DNA from: Azadirachta indica
Lineage: Eukaryota > Streptophyta > Magnoliopsida > Sapindales > Meliaceae
Direction: 5' to 3'
Assembly (NCBI GenBank): GCA_022749755.1
Contig: CM040440.1
Coordinates: 8,171,269-8,235,268, forward strand
Length of the DNA stretch: 64,000 nt
Each line of letters opens with the position of its first letter. Position 1 is the first letter of the stretch. Shown in pieces: positions 56,491 through 64,000 of the stretch. Made by a program: the position numbers and the translations under genes. The notes beneath the pieces were generated by a model that saw nothing but the letters and a program-made list of their open reading frames with translations, made no database searches and was not told where the DNA came from.

Positions 56491-59400
56491 ATGCTTTTAG
56501 CCTCTAGCCTAGCCTCCAGATTCAGGTATGTGCTTCGCAGCTTTACTTTTAAATTAATTATTTTTCGGAGACCAAGCTACTTCGAGGCAAGTCTGCATTT
56601 TGGTTGTTTATATGTGTTGTAGGTTGGCCAAAATTACTTTAAATTTAACAGCATCTATCAGGTGAGATTTATCTTATTTATTATTCTTTTTATAATCTCA
56701 AGATTCGCTATTTTCTTATCAAATTAATGGATGCTTTTGGAATTTTATATGTATCAAGGTTGCTCGTGGTTTCGGTGGGAGCGGAAACTCTGCCGCCCAA
56801 GAAGAAAGCCCGTTTAAGGTTAGTGACTCGCCCATTATTATATTGGCAATTTGCTTACTATATTTCACTTATTAGTTTTGAATTTTGTTATTGGTTGCTG
56901 TTGCTGTAGGATTATGAATATGATATACCGCAGGACATTCTCCCTTGTAAGATAGAAAATCCTGCATGTGAGGTGATTCAAGAGGATTGGATCCTTGTTA
57001 GAGGTAATAGTGGTAATCAAGTTTTTTGGTTGAATGGATGGATGGTTATTCAGTTTTATTTGCGTACGTTTTGCAGGCTTCAAATATGCCCCCGTTGTAT
57101 ACCGAGCTCTGTATCAGGAGGGGTACAAGGCCCTGTTCACAGGGGGGGTCTGCGGCAATGAGATGAGTGAGGGGGTTGAAATAGCAATGGCTGCAGTTGA
57201 TAAATACTTAAAGCGGACAGCATTAAAGATCAGGCAAAAGAAAGAAATTGTCCAGGTTTACATTCTGAGTTTTGCTTAGTTTAGATTAGGAGTAGTTCGT
57301 TGGGAAGGATTATGCTGGACAATGGGTTGTTGTGATGTGTGTATGGCTTCAATTATTTTTATTTTTTATTTCTCTTTAAAGCTTGCAACAACAGTTAGTG
57401 ATAGAAGGATTGCCGAGCTCATAGCCGAGGGTTTGGAGAAAGTTGGAGATGTTGGTTTACTTTATGTAATGGTAAGTTAGTTGCTTGTTGAATTTTTGCC
57501 ATCCTTTCCTCTTTATTTGTTATCAATTATTCACCATGTACATTGGATTCTTTCATTATGATTCCTCTTGGTTTTAGAATTTAGATCCATTTGGCATGGT
57601 GTAGATTGTATGTTGCCTTTCTTTGTTTATTACTTTCATAGAACTTATCATGCATATAACTAAGTGGTGGGCATGGTTCTACTTGGGCTAGGATGGGGCT
57701 CATGGAAACCAAATGAAAAAAAAATATTGGGTTGGTTATATTTCAAGTTTCAACCCAATCTAATTCAAATTTTTGGGTTATACGATTTAGACTTAGGCCA
57801 ATGTTTTTCTATTTTTATTTTTGGTGTAACTGTTATTATTATTATTATTATTAGAGAGGTTGACCACAATTGATTCTTATTAGAGATACAGTATACAAGA
57901 TAGGTTATGTTTTAGTTTATTTTTTTTGGGGAAGACAATGCGGTATTATTTGTTTATCATTATTTTTTACCGTTGGTTACTTGTTTATTTTGTCCACCCC
58001 TGCACGTATAGCAATTTAAATTTTTTAAAAAGAGACAAACCAAAATAGGAACATCTTTTTTTGTTTTTGTTTTCTAATTTTTTATAAGATTATGCTCTTC
58101 ACCTTACTTTCTTTTAGTTGTTATATATAACACTTTTCAACTATAGATAGGAACATCATTTTTTTAGCTTTTGTTTTTTAATTTTTGTAAGATTATGCTT
58201 TTTACGTTACTGTTATTTAGTTGTTAAATTTAATACCTTTGAATTATAATGTGGCATGTTATAACATTAAGACATACTTTAGAGTGATGACAAATATATC
58301 CCCTGATTTTATTTTTGTTTTTCCATGATTGGATGAGCTGTGCACGATAAATCACAAGAATTTTTGCTAAATGATAAAATAGTATGCTAAAATGTATTAT
58401 GCTTCTCTTTCTCTTCCCATTAATCATTTTCCTTCTTTATAAGGATATTAGGTCCTTTTCATTAAATGTTTGAGTCAGTCAAATATCTCGCAATGATAGC
58501 CCTGATTTTTTTCTTCTTCAACTATTGCAGCCTGATGAAAAAGTGGGTAATGCATTAGAGTTTGACAATGGAATGGAACTTGCTTGGAGCTTTGCATGCC
58601 TTGACTTCTTCGATGATTTGGAAACATTAACAAGCGTAAGGATTTCATTGTATCCCTGAATCTCTATCCTCTTTTATATGTAACATAATATGTTATATAT
58701 ACATTTCCTAATCCATAATTAGGATTTCATTGTTTATAGTTGAAAAGTACAATGTTTTATTGTTATTGGTATAACACAATTTTTTGTTGCTTGTTTGCCA
58801 GAGATTGGAGAATCCATTCATTTTAATCCTCGAGCATAAAATTCTTAATAAAAATGTCGTTGAGCAAGCAATTAAATCGACAAATTATGTAAGAGGATTT
58901 GCATACAAAAGTAAAAGTTGAATATTGTTTATTAACATGTTTAATTAATAATTTTTATTTTTGAATTTCAGAAACGGCCATTACTGATTGTTGCTGAGAA
59001 AGCTAATTGGGAGCTTGCAAAATCTATTGCGCGAGATCGAGAATCTCTAGGAATTCAGGTAATCGAAGTGTGTTTTGGAAAAATAGAAAAATACTAATTA
59101 CAAGAGGGGCATAATTCAGTTTGATATTTTAAATAGTTAACTTTTAAAATAGGAAAGCAAAATGAACTAGTAAAGGATATTTAACTGATTTGTTTCGGTG
59201 TGCTTTTGGTTTTGTTTCAATTTAGTAGAAATTAAAAGTAAAACTTTTATGTTTATATTTTAAATAATTGTGAATAAGAATTTTTAGGTTGATATATTCG
59301 CTAATAAGTAACTAGTATTTATGTATCACTCTTAAAGTTTGAAATTTTATTACTACCAACTTTCAGTTTCTTTTTTTTAAAACTATCTAAAACTAAAAGA

Positions 59401-61192
59401 AAACTATTTAAAATCAAATCAAAGCTATTTAAAATTAAATAAAATTGATAATTGACATTGTTTGATTCTTTGGTCTTGTCCACCCTTAATGTCAATGAGA
59501 TTGAACATGGTAATTTACATTTTTCCAACTAGCCTCGAATGTCAAGCGTGAAGATGCCATGAAAATTTACTAATATCAAATGAGATTGCATGATAGATTT
59601 TAAGCTAACTAAAAACAAAAGGGCATGTATCTTATGTCATTAATTATTAGTTTAATTTTACAAATGTTGTCTTATATATCAATTAGTTATGTTCGATTCT
59701 TTATTTGGATCTAGGTTTATATTGTCAACCCTACGCTAAAAAGAGAAGACAATAACGCAATCTTGCATGACCTTGCCACTTTCACAGGAGGCCAGGTTGG
59801 TTAATTTGGTAAATTCTCACCTTACTTAATGTAATATATACACTAACCATTTTAGTTAACTTTAGGTTGTAACTGAAGCGTCTGATATGAGCTCTATACC
59901 ATCAATGCTTGGGTCTTGTCGGGAGGTGAGATATTTAATGATCCATGGTGCTATAAATATGCAGTGATATCTTTGTTGAAATATAAGTTTTATTTTCCAT
60001 TTTCATTTATCATTACAGGCTAGAATAACAGGTTATAAGATGGCTGTCATTGGTGGCTCTGGTAGCCAGGAAGATATTGAAAAAAGACGTCAACAGGTAG
60101 GTTCGGTTGTTTAATTTTCAACGACTTTTCAAACTATTTGCTATTGTGTTATTAATGAATTAATTATTTGACATGTGTCCTTTATTTGTTGTCACAGTTG
60201 CTAACCACAATCAAACGTAGCAAATCAATATTTCAAATGAAGTTATTACAGGCGAGGCTGAAAGAACTTTCCCGTGGTGCGGCTATTTACAAGGTATAGT
60301 TGCTTGGAATTGATTAATTGTTTATGGTCCTACAGCAGCTGTTATATTTGAGGAGGTTGTTTCATGTAAGGTTGGGGTCGTACGAACTGTTGAAGAATCG
60401 CTCAAAAATTATTTAAGAGTGTGTAATTCTGCTTTTGCTGTCAGTGCTGCAACTATACAAGGAATTATACCTGGTGATTAATCAAGATAACCATTTTATT
60501 TTTAGGATTCTGTTTGGTTCATTTTTGTTGAATTGCGTTTCTGAACTATTGATTGAAGGTGGTGGGGTTGCACTTCTACATGCCTCCAAGGAATTGGACA
60601 AATTGCAAGTTGAAAACTCTGGTCAGAAGTATGGTGTTCAGCTTTTTCAGCATGTCCTCAAGGTGTGTGTAGATGCATTTTTTTAGTCTTTTAATTTTCC
60701 AATTTAGGAGACAGAGTTTACCAACAATTGGAGCTTGTATACTTGTAGATGCCTGTTTACTCAATTGCTTCCATGGCCGGATTTGATGGTTTAGCTGTTG
60801 TTGAAAAGATATTAGAACAAGAAGATATTGATTTTGGATATGATCCAGCTAAAGGTAGGCCTGTTTTCTTAAATGAAGAAAAATAAGAAACAAAACTGGA
60901 GCGATATATTAACTTTTTATGTTTCGTCTAATAATTAAGAATTAATACTTGTATAAGGTGAATACGTGCACATGATAAAGTCTGGAAATATGGATCCTTA
61001 TCCATTAGTGTCCAGGGAATTGTGCAATCTCGTAAGGTAACTTGTTTTAACCTCTTAATAAGGACTTTTTACATGTCAGTATTAAGTAGAATAATTTAAG
61101 TAGTATTGCTATATATTTGTGATTTGTGGAGGAGGTTTTCTGGTGAAATGTGGACTTGGTCGCTGGGACTCCTGGAAAGCTCCAGCAATTGA
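56491..61192 (+). CDS. Divergent chaperonin-60-like gene, 18 exons, about 503 aa (copy C)
   Basis: Exons: 56,491-56,525; 56,652-56,661 (or 56,623-56,661); 56,759-56,818; 56,910-57,003; 57,077-57,255; 57,382-57,471; 58,531-58,635; 58,802-58,888; 58,972-59,058; 59,715-59,795; 59,866-59,925; 60,019-60,096; 60,198-60,293; 60,371-60,473; 60,559-60,662; 60,749-60,854; 60,958-61,036; 61,135-61,192. With the short exon 2 the frame is open throughout. Cpn60 signatures: IAELIAEGLEKVG, KRPLLIVAEKA, ILHDLATFTGGQVVTEA, IEKRRQQ...RLKELSRGAAIYK, IIPGGGVALLHASKELDKLQ, GYDPAKGEYVHMIKSGNMDP. Missing: the GPKGRN and GDGTT nucleotide motifs (GFKYA stands where GDGTT should be), and the catalytic Asp before the GGG motif appears as Asn. 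The N-terminus is short and basic, so mitochondrial import is plausible. An ATP-driven folding role is unlikely. Typical Cpn60 is about 550-575 aa. Confidence 0.75.
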
Positions 61193-61945
61193 ATTTGAAG
61201 GAGCACGGAAGCAAACGAGCTCACTATTGGTTTTACGAAGCAAGGACATGTATATGTAGAGACTAATTTATGTCGTTGGCATATGGGAGTGTAACTTATT
61301 GTTTAATTTTTTCAATAATAATTATTTTTTATTACAATGATAAATTAAAAAAAAAATTTATTTAGTCCTTGGTATATTGTAAAAAAATTGAAATATGAAT
61401 TAAATTGTTATAATTAAAAAAATATATTATTAAAATAAGGATTAAAGCGTTATAACTAAAAAAAAAGTATTATCTTATTTTAATGATTTGTAAAAATTTA
61501 GTGTTAGTTTAGTACTTTGTATTGCCTTTTTTGTTCAAATTAGAGGAATATTTGGTTTTTCTTGACTATACAAGGCCTCAGGGAATTTGTAGGAACACAT
61601 AGGTGAGAATATTGCAGTTAGTATAACCTTTGCTTCCTAGCATTCATGAATGTTGTAAAAAATAGAGCAAGGATGGTTTTCCTTTTCACAGATCATAAGG
61701 CATATGCCATAGTGAGGTTAGATGACTTTGGGAACATGGCTACATTATGGACACTGCACAGTGCTGGAACAACATTTAATTCAGGATAAAGTTGAGATTT
61801 CTCAATTTGAAATTCTTCTATCTCGTTGCTAGTCTTGAGAACTTTGTTTTGTTTAGAGAATTAATTTTTTCCTTGGTTTATGACATATATTGGTCAATAT
61901 TCTGTATATTTCTTACAAGCTCAAACTTCAGTTTAATTGTTGCAT
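61193..61945. other. 3' flank of chaperonin C and upstream part of the PUS relic
   Basis: Homology with the copy B flank ends at about 61,568. 61,570-61,785 is unique and has a short exon-like frame (DHKAYAIVRLDDFGNMATLW) that I could not assign. From 61,790 it matches 48,530-48,679, the intron before the PUS exon. Confidence 0.45.
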
Positions 61946-63696
61946 ATTGAAGCTGGGATGGTGAAGTAACAGTATATTGCAGGGGTCGTTGGGGTATTTC
62001 CCGCGGGGGAGGTAATTTCTTGTTTATTTAGGTAATAATGTAATTCACATCAAATTTGTTAAAGTTTTGATAAGTTGGAAGTAAAAAATGTAAAATATGT
62101 ACATGACCAATGATTTTTCTCATTGAAAAGTTGCAGGAAGTAAAATATATAAATGGTCTATGATTTTCCTCCTTGAAAACTGGAGGAAGTAAAATATGTA
62201 AAGATGTTCCCAAGAAGAATGGTTTAACTTTGCTATAAATTGTAGAACGTGCAAAATAGGTTAAATTTTGGATAGGCTGTCAGATGAGTCCAATTTCCAA
62301 TGGAAATCTAATAATATGTATTCTACCTATTTTGTACCCATACAGCCTAAAATAGAAAGTCTTGGTGCTAAATCACTTACTTCTGCATAACAATAGTCTG
62401 AAGCTGATTTTCTTTCTGTTGCTAAAATCATGGGATATTGAATTTTGCTAATTTGTAGCGTTCTGTTTCTTTTTCCATGGAGATATAATTTGTATGCGTA
62501 GGTGGGGATTTATTTTGCAAAATCGTCAATATTGTTTTATTTCTTTTTGTTGGGACTATTTTCATATTTTAATGGGTTTTTTAACAATTATAGATTTCTT
62601 AAAATTTTCTTACATTGACACATTTAAGTTCTAATTGTAGGTTAGTGGTGACATGATAGTGTCGGATAAATGATGAGTGTTGCAGTTGGCAAATGATGAG
62701 CCGAACCTTTTTTCTACGATTGACTTGAAAGATGACATTTAGATAAATTTGGAATCTGTGATCTGTTGCATTCTGTCATGTTAATTAATTTATGTTTCAT
62801 TTGAAAATGCTTTAGCATTGGCATTGGTTTCTAAACGTGCTTTTAGTCAGGTTATGACCGAGATTTATCCCAAACATGACATTTCATTTTTGTTTTTCTT
62901 CTCAGCAATTGTTGATGCAAACATCACTTATAATGCTAAAACGGGAATGAGACTGCAGAGGTGAGGCTTTTTGTTTGCCCCTTCTGATTGTAGTATCATA
63001 ATTTCCATTGCCAATGAGACGGGAGAGAGTGATAGAAGGGATAGGGTTGGAATTTCTGCTGGTGCGTTTTCTGCACCAAAGAGATGCCATGGGCTTAAGA
63101 TTTATTTATTTTCTACCTTACGTAGAGCTTATTATGCAAAATTAAGTGCTGGGACAAATAATGTGTCAGTAAGCGACTAGGAAAGCAGTCCATGCATTCA
63201 TTTTTTTTATATATTAATTTTTCCATTTGAAGCAAGTTTCCAGTTGGTCATTCTATAACTTTGCATAATGTATAACCACAAAAAGGTTCCCTTTTTTTCC
63301 AGCTTTAAGAGAGCGACTAGCATTTCAAGTTTTCTGAAGTCCAGCTCTAGCAGATGATGCTAGTTTTGAGAATGAGGCTTGCTAGTCACATGATACAACT
63401 CTGGGATGAAGCTTCTGCTTGCACTCTTATGTCTTTGGTAGTTCCGCTAAATCCGTTTTCTGTCATAGGTCAGTATCAGTTGTTTACTGGTCTCCTCAGG
63501 CATTAGAGTCGGATGGAAGAGAATAGTAAGCGCATATACTGAATCTAGAAGTATCTTCTATTCGATGCAGGCGGATGACTCTGGTGGTGATATGCCCTTG
63601 AAAGCAAATACTGCTTGTACAAAGTTTACCAGGATTAGTACTAATGGAACTCACAGCATTGTTTTGTGTGAACCAATTACTGGCCAAACTCATCAA
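61946..63696 (+). pseudogene. RNA pseudouridine synthase gene fragment (RluA family), exons in normal order
   Basis: Exon-like block 61,946-62,011 encodes IEAGMVK*QYIAGVVGVFPA, with an in-frame TAA and the acceptor AG changed to AT. 62,906-62,960 encodes IVDANITYNAKTG. 63,571-63,696 encodes KANTACTKFTRISTNGTHSI then VLCEPITGQTHQV with a GT donor at 63,697. The last block is the GRTHQxR motif of RluA-type pseudouridine synthases, here with Gln for Arg. The catalytic HRLD motif exon is not in the window upstream. Further exons may lie beyond 64,000. The first exon's stop and dead acceptor suggest a pseudogene, though later exons are clean. Confidence 0.7.
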
Positions 63697-64000
63697 GTAA
63701 GATAATTTACAAGTTAAATATGCCGTCGTATTTAACTAATTCATAAATCATAACAATACTACTTCCATTGGAGGTACAACAATGTTTCTTGGCTGGACTT
63801 TGCTGCCTCTTATAAGTTGTTTTTGTTCTGCAATGAAAACATACTGCATTTCACTATACATTATTACATTATCTAATAAAAGAATGCCACGTACAAAGTT
63901 TATTAGGACGTATATTTATGACGTGGCACTCTCATCCCATCCTACGCTTTCTCCCATATTTAGTTGCGAAAGAGAAAGTGATTGAATTTATTAGGTTGAG
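63697..64000. other. Intron or flank after the PUS exon
   Basis: AT-rich and truncated by the window end. It contains AATGCCACGTACAAAGTTTA near 63,883 and ATGACGTGGCACTCTCATCC near 63,918, which may be part of a small transposon. No exon recognised. Confidence 0.35.

Noticed and set aside
61170..61258. Alternative C-terminal reading of chaperonin C (KAPAIEFEGARKQ...)
   Set aside because: This frame resembles the terminal block of copies D, F, G and H, but in C it is out of phase with exon 17 by one base. The in-phase reading stops at 61,190.
62971..63180. Open frame of 69 codons between PUS exons
   Set aside because: Lies in the expected intron between 62,960 and 63,571, with no similarity to the enzyme and no splice support.
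1..64000. tRNA, rRNA, snoRNA, CRISPR or bacterial operon features
   Set aside because: I looked for cloverleaf-like GC-rich blocks, spaced identical repeats and tightly packed genes and saw none. A covariance-model search would be needed to exclude small RNAs.

Overview
The window is nuclear DNA from a flowering plant, most likely a woody dicot. The composition is strongly AT-rich, genes are split into short exons by AT-rich GT-AG introns, and most of the sequence is transposon debris or local duplications. I found no rRNA, tRNA, CRISPR array or bacterial-type operon. A Citrus-like genome would fit, but that is a guess. The main theme is a much-duplicated locus carrying a divergent mitochondrial-type chaperonin 60 (Cpn60/GroEL) gene and broken pieces of a neighbouring RluA-type RNA pseudouridine synthase (PUS) gene. 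I count at least eight chaperonin copies or fragments. C (56,491-61,192, +) has 18 exons and can be read as one intact frame of about 503 aa. B (23,133-33,040, +) is a close, broken duplicate of C. D (42,143-39,433, -) keeps exons 1-9 intact but has lost exons 10-17. E (17,640-18,771, +) is decayed. F, G and H (4.4-4.9, 7.1-7.8 and 45.5-46.3 kb, -) are 3' pieces, and I (42.7 kb, -) is a scrap of one exon. All copies that cover the region lack the Cpn60 ATP-binding motif. Layout: 1-4.6 kb is a non-coding repeat block also found at 35.5-39.2 kb, interrupted by a GC-rich 0.73 kb segment with a small open frame. 4.4-9.5 kb holds chaperonin pieces F and G plus two PUS exon relics, and is repeated at 43.8-48.0 kb. 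9.5-11.4 kb repeats the first block. 11.4-12.7 and 17.0-17.6 kb are an inverted copy of 46-48.4 kb, split by an LTR retroelement (12.7-17.0 kb) whose only coding content is a spliced antisense frame with a 'putative gypsy type transposon' domain. 17.6-23.1 kb holds chaperonin E, then a chimeric DUF642 / glutamate-1-semialdehyde aminomutase pseudogene, then another piece of the antisense ORF. 23.1-33.4 kb is chaperonin B, whose intron 6 contains a 5,937-bp CACTA transposon with an exact 3-bp target duplication. 34.5-48.4 kb is mostly repeats around chaperonin D. 49.6-51.2 kb has the only other convincing genes: a short Ser/Pro-rich multi-exon gene and an intact 213-aa YqgF/RuvX-like RNase-H-fold protein. 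51.2-55.4 kb has two more antisense-ORF fragments, one carrying a 280-bp solo-LTR-like insertion. 56.5-61.2 kb is chaperonin C, followed by PUS exons at 61.9-63.7 kb that run toward the window end. Genes with a realistic chance of function are chaperonin C, perhaps chaperonin D as a roughly 259-aa truncated protein, the YqgF-like ORF and possibly the Ser/Pro-rich gene. The rest looks like decaying duplicates and transposon remnants. Block boundaries and family assignments come from reading by eye, not from computed alignments.
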